DNA of 21,233 nucleotides, taken from contig JAOZPK010000028.1 in assembly GCA_029932755.1 (NCBI GenBank), forward strand, positions 1-21,233, given 5' to 3'. The position numbers and the translations under genes were made by a program. Every line of letters starts with the position of its first letter. Within the stretch, counting starts at the first letter, position 1. The notes below the pieces were generated by a model. It was not told the DNA's origin, did no database searches, and saw nothing but the letters and a program-made list of their open reading frames with translations. This document shows positions 1 to 7,264 of this stretch, one piece after another. The DNA is from Candidatus Cloacimonadota bacterium. Lineage in GTDB: Bacteria > Cloacimonadota > Cloacimonadia > Cloacimonadales > TCS61.

Positions 1-1148
1 ATGATGTTTATATTTTAACGAATAATCATGTTGCGGAAAAAGGAAAAGATGGTGTGATTACTGTAACCCTTGCCGATAAGGCAAAATATAAAGCAGAAAT
101 TGTCGGTCTTGATTCAGATACTGATCTGGCTGTTATTAAGATAAAAATAGATAAAAATGAAGAAGCGGTTATAGCACCGCTTGGCAATTCCGATGAAATA
201 GAAATCGCAGATTGGGTGATGGCAATTGGAAATCCTTTTGGTCAATTGGGTTTGGAAAGAACAGTAACGGTTGGTGTGATCTCTGCAACAGGTAGAGCCA
301 ATTTAAGATTCAGTAATAAATCACCGATCTATCAGGATTACATTCAAACAGATGCTGCTATAAATCCGGGTAACAGTGGCGGGCCACTTGTAAATCTACA
401 AGGAGAAGTTATTGGAGTGAACGCAGCAATTACAAGTACTAGTGGAGGAAATATCGGAATTGGTTTTGCCATTCCCGCCAATATTGCAAAGAAAGTTTCA
501 AGCGATTTGATCAATTTTGGTGAAGTTCATAGAGCCTATATGGGAATTCTGCCACAAGATATTACAACTGAAATTCAAGAAAGTTTTGACCTGAATGAAA
601 TCAAAGGTGTACTTGTTGCAAAGGTGGAAGACAATACACCAGCTGATAAAGCCGGCTTAAAACGAGGTGATGTAATAATTCAATTTAATGGAAAAGAAAT
701 TCCAAATATGTCGAAATTCCGACTTATTGTAGCAAATAGTGAAATCAATAAGAACCTGCCGATAACTGTGATCCGTGACAAAAGGGAGAAATCTCTTTCC
801 ATTAAATTAACTGAACGACCTGATAAAATAACAACGAATAAATCCGATAACAGCGTTGAAAAATCGGATAACCTCGGACTGGAAGTAGATGAATTGAATA
901 GTGACTTTGCTCTCAAATATAAGATTAATGAGAAACATGGTGTTATCATTACGAGAATCTATCCAAATTCACCATCAGCAAAAAGTGGATTAAGTGTTGG
1001 AGATGTAATTCTTGAAATTAACAGAAAAACAATTAAAAATGTAGCAGATTTTAATAAATCTATCAAAGATAAAAAATACGATTCACTTTTGCTCTATGTA
1101 AAGACTAAATCAGGTGCCTATTTATATGTACCTGTTAAGTTAGATTAG
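1..1148 (+). CDS. HtrA/DegP-type periplasmic serine protease, 5' partial
   Basis: This is a trypsin-like protease/chaperone of the HtrA (DegP/DegQ/DegS) family, which degrades or refolds damaged envelope proteins. The reading frame is open from base 3, so the gene begins before the window; the GTG at 54 is internal, not the start. All three catalytic residues are visible: His in YILTNNHV (codon 27-29), Asp in TDLAVIKI (123-125) and Ser in NPGNSGGPL (375-377). After the protease domain come two PDZ domains, about 530-790 (YMGILPQD to the first carboxylate loop) and 870-1145 (LGLEVDEL onward). Two PDZ domains favour DegP/DegQ over one-PDZ DegS. The signal peptide and N-terminal region are not in the window. 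No other gene shares its transcript here; a strong hairpin follows at 1228-1253. The family call is secure; the exact subtype is not. Confidence 0.93.
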   Translation, partial: DVYILTNNHVAEKGKDGVITVTLADKAKYKAEIVGLDSDTDLAVIKIKIDKNEEAVIAPLGNSDEIEIADWVMAIGNPFGQLGLERTVTVGVISATGRANLRFSNKSPIYQDYIQTDAAINPGNSGGPLVNLQGEVIGVNAAITSTSGGNIGIGFAIPANIAKKVSSDLINFGEVHRAYMGILPQDITTEIQESFDLNEIKGVLVAKVEDNTPADKAGLKRGDVIIQFNGKEIPNMSKFRLIVANSEINKNLPITVIRDKREKSLSIKLTERPDKITTNKSDNSVEKSDNLGLEVDELNSDFALKYKINEKHGVIITRIYPNSPSAKSGLSVGDVILEINRKTIKNVADFNKSIKDKKYDSLLLYVKTKSGAYLYVPVKLD

Positions 1149-1227
1149 ATAATAGTGCTAATCGTTATGAGATTTGCTTCGTATTTAAATATGAATAATC
1201 CTAATATAATCATTGACCATAATATAA

Positions 1228-1253
1228 AAAGGCTTCCGGAAACGGAAGCCTTT
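1228..1253. terminator. Bidirectional intrinsic terminator between htrA and tRNA-Asn
   Basis: An 11-bp perfect stem (AAAGGCTTCCG / CGGAAGCCTTT) is closed by a GAAA loop at 1239-1242. The A-run on the left gives a U-rich tail in minus-strand RNA; the right side gives a short TTTATA tail in plus-strand RNA. It lies 3 bases past the CCA end of the minus-strand tRNA-Asn and 80 bases past the htrA stop, so it can serve both. Confidence 0.85.
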
Positions 1254-1256
1254 ATA

Positions 1257-1331
1257 TGGCTCCTGAAGAGGGATTTGAACCCCCGACCTAGTGGTTAACA
1301 GCCACCCGCTCTACCGCTGAGCTATTCAGGA
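1257..1331 (-). tRNA. tRNA-Asn(GTT)
   Basis: On the minus strand this folds as a complete cloverleaf. The acceptor is TCCTGAA/TTCAGGA, the D-arm starts AGCTCAGCGG, the anticodon stem is GGTGG/CCACT around loop CTGTTAA (anticodon GTT), and the T-arm is GGGGG-TTCAAAT-CCCTC. The discriminator is G, followed by an encoded CCA. The anticodon GTT reads Asn codons. It is a single gene, with its own promoter candidate upstream (1353-1380) and a terminator hairpin directly downstream. Confidence 0.95.
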
Positions 1332-1352
1332 TTAATATTAACAATGGAAGAC

Positions 1353-1380
1353 TTTTTAAATCCGACACTTTTTGTGTCAA
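1353..1380 (-). promoter_or_regulatory. Candidate sigma-70 promoter of tRNA-Asn
   Basis: Reading the minus strand, a perfect -35 TTGACA (1380-1375) is followed after 16 bases by TAAAAA (1358-1353, 4 of 6 matches to TATAAT). The predicted transcript would start about 15 bases before the tRNA 5' end. A 5-bp inverted repeat GACAC-TTTTT-GTGTC (1364-1378) overlaps the -35 box. Confidence 0.5.
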
Positions 1381-1549
1381 TATTATTTTCCTTAAAAATG
1401 ACATCAATAATTTGTTATTTTTTAGTTTTAATAGTATTTTTTTTTGTAATAAAGAGTAGCTTATCATTGTTCTTTGATAACGAAATAATGCTTGATTATT
1501 ATACAATCCACGTTCTTCTTGAATGAGATATTGTATCAATAAAAGGCTC

Positions 1550-1578
1550 TTGACAAATTATTTTTATTTTTTTTTAAG
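1550..1578 (+). promoter_or_regulatory. Candidate promoter of the ABC export operon
   Basis: A perfect TTGACA at 1550-1555 is followed after 17 bases by TTTAAG (1573-1578, 4 of 6). The spacer is a long T-run (1561-1575). The start codon lies 36 bases further on. The region 1381-1549 before it is AT-rich and shows no convincing gene. Confidence 0.4.
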
Positions 1579-1613
1579 TATTTGAAGATCATTATTGACA
1601 TAGGAGTTTGAAA

Positions 1614-2549
1614 ATGATTAGTTTACAAAATCTAACGAAAGATTACGGTTCAGTACGTGCAGTTGATCACATTAATTTTGAGATCAATGAAGGTGAGATT
1701 CTTGGATTTTTAGGTCCAAATGGAGCCGGTAAAACTACAACACTAAGAATGATAACCTGTTTTCTCTCACCCACTTCCGGTAATATCGAAGTGGAGAATA
1801 TGAATATCAAAGATAAACAAATAGAGATAAAAAGACTTATCGGTTATCTACCGGAACACAATCCACTTTACATCGATATGACTGTTTTCGATTATCTTAA
1901 ATTTATTGCAGATATTAGAGAGATCTCAAATTTTAGTTCCCGCATAAAAGAAGTTATAAAACAATGTGGATTAAACGGTGTTGTTCATAAACCTATAAAC
2001 ACACTTTCTAAAGGTTACAAACAACGTGTTGGTTTTGCTCAAGCCATTCTTCACGATCCAAAAATATTAATTTTAGATGAGCCAACCAGCGGATTAGACC
2101 CGAATCAGATCGTCGAGATCCGTGAGTTGATCAAAGAATTGGGTAAGGAAAAAACCCTTATCATTTCAAGTCATATTTTACAGGAAGTTCAAGCGGTTTG
2201 CGATCGAATAGTTATTATAAATGAAGGTAAAATAGTAGCAGACGGTTCAACCGAAGAACTGCAATCTGCATTCCAGAATAAAACAAAACTTATACTTGAA
2301 CTTATAGCACCTGAAAATAAAATTTTAGAGATTTCCGATAATATTAAAGAAGTTTCAATTCTTTCCATTTCTCCTCTTGATGAAACAACATTTAAGGTTG
2401 AGATCGAGTTTGATTCTACAAATGATAAAAGAGCAGAAATATTTAATTTTATAAAATCAAAAGAGTGGGTGTTACTGGAGATGCGTCGCGAGAATATCAG
2501 TCTGGAAGCTGTGTTCCGCAATCTTACAATTGAAGGAGGAGAAAGATGA
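1614..2549 (+). CDS. ABC transporter ATP-binding protein, GldA-like
   Basis: This is the ATPase of an ABC-2 type exporter and powers the permease encoded next. Walker A is GPNGAGKTT (residues 34-42), the signature is LSKGYKQRVG (131-140), Walker B is ILILDEP (151-157), and the H-loop His is in SSH (residue 187). A C-terminal extension of roughly 90 residues follows the nucleotide-binding domain, as in GldA and other ABC-2 ATPases of about 300 aa. I chose ATG 1614 (311 aa) because the Shine-Dalgarno AGGAG (1602-1606) lies 7 bases before it; the in-frame TTG at 1608 would be only one base from it. The stop overlaps the permease start by 4 bases (ATGA), which points to translational coupling. 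In gliding Bacteroidota GldA works with GldF and GldG. Here the substrate is unknown, and the best established fact is membership of this ABC class. Confidence 0.9.
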   Translation: MISLQNLTKDYGSVRAVDHINFEINEGEILGFLGPNGAGKTTTLRMITCFLSPTSGNIEVENMNIKDKQIEIKRLIGYLPEHNPLYIDMTVFDYLKFIADIREISNFSSRIKEVIKQCGLNGVVHKPINTLSKGYKQRVGFAQAILHDPKILILDEPTSGLDPNQIVEIRELIKELGKEKTLIISSHILQEVQAVCDRIVIINEGKIVADGSTEELQSAFQNKTKLILELIAPENKILEISDNIKEVSILSISPLDETTFKVEIEFDSTNDKRAEIFNFIKSKEWVLLEMRRENISLEAVFRNLTIEGGER

Positions 2550-3259
2550 ATTTAGCAATCACAATTACAAAGAAAGAAATCAAGAGTTATTTCAATGCTC
2601 CTGCTGCTTACATAGTTTTGGTGATTTTTCTTTTACTTAGCGGTTGGTTTTTTGCCAGTCCATTATTTATAAACAACCAGGCAAACTTGCGTACACTATT
2701 CGGGATAATCCCTCTCTTGTATTTATTCTTTATACCTGCTATTACGATGGGACTTCTTTCACGTGAAAAGAATACCGGCACGATGGAGCTTTTAGCGACT
2801 CTTCCAATTAAGGACAGCCAGATAATCATGGGAAAATTCTGGGCTTCGGTCTCCCTCATCGGAGTTGGTTTACTATTAACTTTAGTGCATTATATTACGA
2901 TAATGTTATTAGGAACAAACGTCGATTTCGGGGCTATATTCTGCGGTTATATTGGTTTGTTATTCTTGGGTGCAGTTTACAGTTCTATTGGTATTTTTGC
3001 TTCCAGCATAACTAGCAATCAGGTAGTTTCACTTATAATAAGTTTCTTCATTATTTTCTTTTTCTTTATAATTAAGTTTTTTCTATTCTTTGTACCTGAT
3101 TTCATGGTTGGGATCTTTCAATTTATAAGTATAGATTACCATTTTTCAAATATTGCACGCGGAGTTATTGATACGCGGAATATCATCTATTTTGTCAGTT
3201 TAGTTGTGCTATTTCTTAAGCTTGCACAAACATCATTAGAAAACCGGAATTGGAAATAG
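2546..3259 (+). CDS. ABC-2 permease, GldF-like
   Basis: This is the membrane subunit of the exporter, 237 aa with about six hydrophobic segments: roughly residues 18-38, 50-72, 92-118, 130-152, 158-188 and 213-230. The stretch LLSREKNTGTMELLATLPI after the second segment is typical of ABC-2/GldF permeases, where the coupling region contacts the ATPase. It begins at an ATG overlapping the ATPase stop, after a strong GGAGGAG site, and ends 10 bases before the GldG-like gene. ATPase, permease, Gld_G protein and DUF4340 protein form a four-gene arrangement seen in many non-gliding bacteria, so the name GldF shows homology and not a proven motility role. Confidence 0.87.
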   Translation: MNLAITITKKEIKSYFNAPAAYIVLVIFLLLSGWFFASPLFINNQANLRTLFGIIPLLYLFFIPAITMGLLSREKNTGTMELLATLPIKDSQIIMGKFWASVSLIGVGLLLTLVHYITIMLLGTNVDFGAIFCGYIGLLFLGAVYSSIGIFASSITSNQVVSLIISFFIIFFFFIIKFFLFFVPDFMVGIFQFISIDYHFSNIARGVIDTRNIIYFVSLVVLFLKLAQTSLENRNWK

Positions 3260-3269
3260 GAGGTAACGC

Positions 3270-4814
3270 ATGAAAAAGAAAACAACAATAGACCTAATAA
3301 TCCTCATTGCAATTCTAATCTTTGTTAACCTAATCTCAATATCCGTCTTCAAACGTTTCGATTTATCCAGAGGAAAAATATATTCACTTTCAAGTTCCAG
3401 CAAAACTGCTGTGAAAGAATTAGATGACAGGCTTATCATCAAAGCATATTTTTCTAAAAACATGCCTGGAGAATATGCTGATTCACGTCGCTTTGTTCAG
3501 GATATTCTCTCCGAATATCAAGCTTATTCTCAAGGTAATCTTAAATTTGAATTCCTTGATCCTGCAGATGAGCAAGAATTAAAGAAAGAAGCTCAACAGA
3601 ATGGGATAATGCCAGTTTCCATGCGCGTTGTCCAGAATGACAAATTGGAAATTCGGGAAGTTTATATGGGTCTTGTCTTCCATTATCAAGACAAGATCGA
3701 GTCTTTACCCATGATAAAAAACACTCAAGGTTTAGAATATGATGTAACCAGCAAGATCAAGAAAATAACTGCAAGCGGACTTAAAAAGATAGCAATTTTT
3801 GATCCTGATGAGAGTAATAAGTTTGCAACTATCATCCAATTCCTCTCCGAAAGTTATGAAATCTCAAAAATCGATCTCACCAAATCCGTAGAAAATGATA
3901 TCGATGCTTTGATCGTAGCCGGGATTGAAGATTCTCTTGAGATGTCTCAGCTTGTTAATATCGATCAATATCTGATGCAGGATGGAAACATCATCCTCTT
4001 TCAGGATAGGGTTACTGCTGATATTCAACAGATGTCTGCAACACCAATAACCTCCAACCTGTTTCGTCTTCTTAATACTTTTGGAATTGTAATTAAACCA
4101 AATCTGGTTATTGATGCACAATGCGGTCAAGTTACAGTACAGCAGCAACGCGGTATGTTCCGTATGCAAACTCCAGTGAATTATCCCTTCTTCCCAATTA
4201 TCAATAATGTGAATAAAGATAATATTTTGGTTAAGAATCTTGATTATATGCAGCTTATTTTTGCTTCTGAGATCGATACAACAAATATTGGAGAAGATAT
4301 CTCTTTTGAGCCGCTGCTTTACACTTCAGTGAATAGCGGTGAAGCTACAATGCCTCAACTTGATATTTCGTATTTACCATTCATGAACAAAGACCTGAAG
4401 AAAATGATGTTCGATGAACCAAAAGTTGTTGCAGGAATCTATAGTGGAAAATTCGTAAGTAATTTTATGGATCATACAAAGGAAGAAGATAGTGCAGTAG
4501 GGAATACAGAATCCGGTAAAATCCTGCTTGTAACTGATTCCGACTTTATAAAAGAGGGTGCTGGAGCCGGTGTACCAGGGAATAGAGATTTTGTACTGAA
4601 TGCAGTTGATTACATGGTTTCAGAAAGAACACTCATAGAAATAAGATCTCGAGAAACACAATTCACCCCACTGAAGGAAATTAAGCCCGGAACTAAAAAA
4701 ATAATTAAGTGGATCAATATTCTATTCCCATCTCTTTTGCTGATCTTATTGGGAATTCTGCATTACAGAAAAGAATTGAAACGAAGAAAACATATTGGAG
4801 AACTTTATGAATAA
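3270..4814 (+). CDS. GldG-like ABC-associated auxiliary protein (Gld_G/DUF4350-type)
   Basis: This 514-aa protein has one N-terminal membrane segment (about residues 8-28), a large extracytoplasmic domain, and one C-terminal membrane segment (about 484-502) followed by a basic tail (YRKELKRRKHIGELYE). The start of the soluble part, FDLSRGKIYSLSSSSKTAVKEL, followed by LIIKAYFSKNMPGEYADSR and ILSEYQAYS, is the signature of the Gld_G / ABC-type uncharacterised transport family. Family members sit beside an ABC-2 ATPase and permease and are thought to form part of the export complex. Shine-Dalgarno AGGAGG (3258-3263) overlaps the permease stop and is 6 bases from the ATG. The last 8 bases overlap the next gene. 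The molecular function of the family is unknown. Confidence 0.82.
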   Translation: MKKKTTIDLIILIAILIFVNLISISVFKRFDLSRGKIYSLSSSSKTAVKELDDRLIIKAYFSKNMPGEYADSRRFVQDILSEYQAYSQGNLKFEFLDPADEQELKKEAQQNGIMPVSMRVVQNDKLEIREVYMGLVFHYQDKIESLPMIKNTQGLEYDVTSKIKKITASGLKKIAIFDPDESNKFATIIQFLSESYEISKIDLTKSVENDIDALIVAGIEDSLEMSQLVNIDQYLMQDGNIILFQDRVTADIQQMSATPITSNLFRLLNTFGIVIKPNLVIDAQCGQVTVQQQRGMFRMQTPVNYPFFPIINNVNKDNILVKNLDYMQLIFASEIDTTNIGEDISFEPLLYTSVNSGEATMPQLDISYLPFMNKDLKKMMFDEPKVVAGIYSGKFVSNFMDHTKEEDSAVGNTESGKILLVTDSDFIKEGAGAGVPGNRDFVLNAVDYMVSERTLIEIRSRETQFTPLKEIKPGTKKIIKWINILFPSLLLILLGILHYRKELKRRKHIGELYE

Positions 4815-5724
4815 GAAACAAAAAATATACATCGGAATTCTGGTTGTTTTAATAATTGTATTCCTCATCACAAAAATGGGTAATAATGTAGAAAAACGTA
4901 TCAATTTTTTCCAAGTTGATTCTACAAAAATTAAAACAATTGAAATATCAAATATTAAAGATACATTGAGATTATCAAAACAAAATGATATGTGGAAAAT
5001 CGTGTATCCTTTCGAAAATGATGCTAATGAATATCAGATCAAAAATATTTTCTCAAAAGTATTAAAAGTGAAAACGTCTAATCTTCCAATTTCGGAGAGT
5101 GAAAGTTCGTTCGATACTTATAAAGTAACGAATAGTCAGGGTACTCGGATAAAATTTATTGATGAGAATAAAAATGTGCTTGATGAAGCAATTATCGGGA
5201 AAAGTTCTTCTTCCAAAACAACTCCGGTACGAAGACCAGATAAAGCCAAAATCTTCAAATTAGAGGATAATCTTAATTATATCATAACTGCAAACACAGA
5301 TTACTGGAGAGAAAAAACTATCTTGGAGATTGAAGAGAATAATATTTCCAAGATATCCGTTATCTGTGATAAATATGCATACGAGCTGTCTTCTTCTGAT
5401 TCTCTCTGGCATTATACCGATAACAATAACACATTAGGTGTAAACTTCAATAATAAAACACTTCGAGATATTCTCTCTACCCTTTCTAAACTTACTGTTA
5501 ACGGCTTCATTGATAACAATTATGAAGATTATAAAGAAAAACTTTCTTCTCCAAACCTGGAAATTGGAATTGAATTATTTGATGGCTCAACACATTATTT
5601 ACGTGTCGCAATGGATAAAGACCCCAAATTTGTTCTACAATTGGATAATGATAAATATTTTCTGTATTCAGTTTATAGTGATTGGATAGAAAAATTCACA
5701 AAAGAAGCAATGGACTTTAAATAA
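4807..5724 (+). CDS. DUF4340-domain membrane-anchored protein
   Basis: This 305-aa protein has a single N-terminal membrane anchor (about residues 5-22, IYIGILVVLIIVFLITKMG) and an otherwise extracytoplasmic beta-rich domain. The pattern of DUF4340 is visible: IKTIEISN, then DMWKIVYPFENDANEYQIKNIFSKVLKVKT, then the repeat-like half SKISVICDKYAYELSSSDSLWHY. I chose ATG 4807, preceded by GGAGA (4797-4801), over the upstream in-frame TTG at 4795. It overlaps the end of the GldG-like gene by 8 bases, so it is the last member of the operon. DUF4340 proteins regularly follow Gld_G-type genes; their role is not known. No clear plus-strand terminator follows, but the minus-strand hairpin at 5860-5887 may act in both directions. 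Confidence 0.83.
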   Translation: MNKKQKIYIGILVVLIIVFLITKMGNNVEKRINFFQVDSTKIKTIEISNIKDTLRLSKQNDMWKIVYPFENDANEYQIKNIFSKVLKVKTSNLPISESESSFDTYKVTNSQGTRIKFIDENKNVLDEAIIGKSSSSKTTPVRRPDKAKIFKLEDNLNYIITANTDYWREKTILEIEENNISKISVICDKYAYELSSSDSLWHYTDNNNTLGVNFNNKTLRDILSTLSKLTVNGFIDNNYEDYKEKLSSPNLEIGIELFDGSTHYLRVAMDKDPKFVLQLDNDKYFLYSVYSDWIEKFTKEAMDFK

Positions 5725-5859
5725 ATTAGTTCAAAAAAAATAGTAAGATATGGGGTAGTTAGAGGTTTGATAAAAACTAGTAAATGTTTCAGTGGATTGG
5801 CACTTTCATATCAAGTAAGATTTAACGAAAGTCTTAAACTGAAATCAAATTATTAAAAA

Positions 5860-5887
5860 CCCAGCTTGAGAATACACTCAAGCTGGG
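5860..5887 (-). terminator. Intrinsic terminator of the secreted-protein gene
   Basis: A perfect 11-bp stem CCCAGCTTGAG / CTCAAGCTGGG with loop AATACA (5871-5876). In minus-strand RNA it is followed by a U-run (complement of 5855-5859), 9 bases past the stop codon of the minus-strand gene. The plus-strand side lacks a T-run, so the direction is mainly minus. Confidence 0.82.
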
Positions 5888-5896
5888 CATATAATG

Positions 5897-6898
5897 CTAT
5901 TTAAGCATTAAGCATTTTTTGACTGATCTCGTTTTATCATTTACATCGAATTTATAGAAATATACTCCTGATGCAACTGATTTGTTATTATCATTTCTTC
6001 CTGTCCAAATAACTTCATGAATTCCTTTTTCTAATCCTTCATTTACCAAGGTCTTTACCTTTTGACCTTTAATGTTATAAATTGTGAGTTTAACTTTGCT
6101 GTCTTCAGGTATTGAGAATTTGATTGTTGTTTCAGGATTAAATGGATTTGGAAATATTTGTAAGTTATAGTCATTTACATTAAAATTCAAATAATCATCT
6201 ACTCCATTTTGTTGCATTAATTCATATACAATATATGGTTTATCATATGAACTATCCCCAGTTCTAAAGTCTAATGAATCTTCATATGGATCGTTATCCG
6301 TATCAAAAGCAAGTCTTAATCGATACTGGGTAAAAGGTCTTTCATTAACTATATCATCCAGAACAAATTCAGTAACATCTATCGTCCGCCATCCTACTTC
6401 TGGTGTGTCACTAATTATTCCAATGAAATTGAGTGGAGACAGGAAGAAATCAGTTTCATCCAGGCTATATCCATAATCAAGATGCTCGATAAGACATGGT
6501 GGTTCAATGATACCGGATTGCATATTAAATTGAGGGTAAACTCCAGAAACACCATCTCCATATGACATATCTTGATTAATAAAAAATGTAGCACTATTAA
6601 GAACATAATTTTCCTGTATAGAAGGTAGTTGAAATGCAAAAAAAGATCTATTGAAGAAATAATCCCATAATAACGCACTATAATAATCACCCGCTATTCC
6701 AATAAGTGAATTAGCTCCTATCCCAAAATAACCTAATCCAGGACTATGGGTGATAGTTCCATCAAGGTATGGTATGCTATATAGTGTATCAATTATTGTA
6801 TCTGCGGAGAGAATGGACCCTGGAATGAACAAGAATAGTAAAATAATAAGGGTACTGATTATTGATTTTAGGTTTCGATTATTTGTAATTCTATACAT
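5897..6898 (-). CDS. Secreted protein with T9SS type A / FlgD-like C-terminal sorting domain
   Basis: This is a 333-aa secreted protein of unknown function. It has an N-terminal signal peptide (basic NNRNLK, hydrophobic IISTLIILLFLFIP, likely cleavage after ILSA near residue 32). The middle part, about residues 85-240, has a beta-sandwich look: FAFQLPSIQENYVLNSATFFINQ, then WRTIDVTEFV, then YRLRLAFDTD. It recalls DNRLRE/CBM-like domains, but I cannot assign a family. The last 85 residues (LQIFPNPFNPETTIKFSIP, then VKLTIYNIKGQKVKTL, then ASGVYFYKF) are a classic T9SS type A/FlgD-Ig sorting domain common in Bacteroidota, Cloacimonadota and Marinimicrobia. I chose ATG 6898 because GGAGA (6907-6903) precedes it at normal spacing. 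The ATG 24 bases upstream has no such site. It stands alone, divergent from the catabolic locus. Confidence 0.85.
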   Translation of the reverse strand: MYRITNNRNLKSIISTLIILLFLFIPGSILSADTIIDTLYSIPYLDGTITHSPGLGYFGIGANSLIGIAGDYYSALLWDYFFNRSFFAFQLPSIQENYVLNSATFFINQDMSYGDGVSGVYPQFNMQSGIIEPPCLIEHLDYGYSLDETDFFLSPLNFIGIISDTPEVGWRTIDVTEFVLDDIVNERPFTQYRLRLAFDTDNDPYEDSLDFRTGDSSYDKPYIVYELMQQNGVDDYLNFNVNDYNLQIFPNPFNPETTIKFSIPEDSKVKLTIYNIKGQKVKTLVNEGLEKGIHEVIWTGRNDNNKSVASGVYFYKFDVNDKTRSVKKCLMLK

Positions 6899-6941
6899 AT
6901 TATCTCCGTTAAACTTAGGCATACTCTATCATTATTTGATA

Positions 6942-6970
6942 TTTATAATTTTCTGAAAGATTTAAAACAA
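6942..6970 (-). promoter_or_regulatory. Candidate promoter of the secreted-protein gene
   Basis: On the minus strand, TATAAA (6947-6942, 5 of 6) lies 17 bases downstream of TTGTTT (6970-6965, 3 of 6). The predicted start is about 37 bases before the ATG at 6898, leaving room for the GGAGA ribosome site. Confidence 0.4.
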
Positions 6971-7214
6971 GAGACGGTTGATCTTAAGAAGTTGTCAATT
7001 TCTTTTGTAAGTAAAAGTTGCAGCGATTTGGCAAAAACAATCCTCTTGAAACAAGATAACGTACTTGGTGAAAATTAATAACTTGAACGAGTTTTTCTAT
7101 TAAACAAAGTTTAAATTATTAACTAAGCAACCTATTTGAGAATGTAAAATCATTAATTCTCTGCTATCAAAAAAGATTTGACACTATGACTTCAAAAACA
7201 GAAGTTTGACTCTT

Positions 7215-7255
7215 TTCTCTCTTAAATTTTTTAAGAAGAGAATAATTTGTTTTTT
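7215..7255 (+). promoter_or_regulatory. Leader hairpin with T-tract before the DUF2877 gene, attenuator-like
   Basis: TTCTCTCTTAA (7215-7225) pairs with TTAAGAAGAGAA (7231-7242), with a single bulge and a 5-base loop. TAA and then TTTGTTTTTT (7246-7255) follow. This is the form of an intrinsic terminator, although the stem is AT-rich, and it ends immediately before the Shine-Dalgarno GGGAG (7256-7260). It could be an attenuator controlling the operon or only a weak stray terminator. Confidence 0.4.
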
Positions 7256-7264
7256 GGGAGTTCT

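Larger units (their letters stand above)
6899..7264. other. Divergent intergenic region, 366 bases
   Basis: No gene is supported here. It holds the minus-strand promoter candidate (6942-6970), two direct TTTGAC copies 28 bases apart (7177-7183 as TTTGACA, 7205-7211 as TTTGACT), a small inverted repeat ACTTC-N7-GAAGT between them (7189-7205), and the hairpin described separately at 7215-7242. I could not find a convincing -35/-10 pair for the plus-strand catabolic genes. The best is TTGACT 7206-7211 with TTTAAG 18 bases later (7230-7235), which is weak. Confidence 0.5.

Noticed and set aside
1344..1526. 60-aa plus-strand open frame between tRNA-Asn and the ABC operon
   Set aside because: It is AT-rich and Phe/Ile/Leu-rich, has no Shine-Dalgarno, and overlaps the tRNA promoter. 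I see no family pattern. The 83-aa minus frame 1288-1539 runs over the tRNA and is also spurious.
1608..1613. Upstream TTG start for the ABC ATPase (and similarly TTG 4795, TTG 7247 and ATG 6922 for other genes)
   Set aside because: In each case a good Shine-Dalgarno is correctly spaced for the next in-frame ATG (1614, 4807, 7265, 6898) and too close to, or absent for, the upstream codon.
5725..5859. Small gene or RNA between the DUF4340 gene and the minus-strand terminator
   Set aside because: No open frame with a ribosome site and no stable structured element apart from the terminator hairpin.
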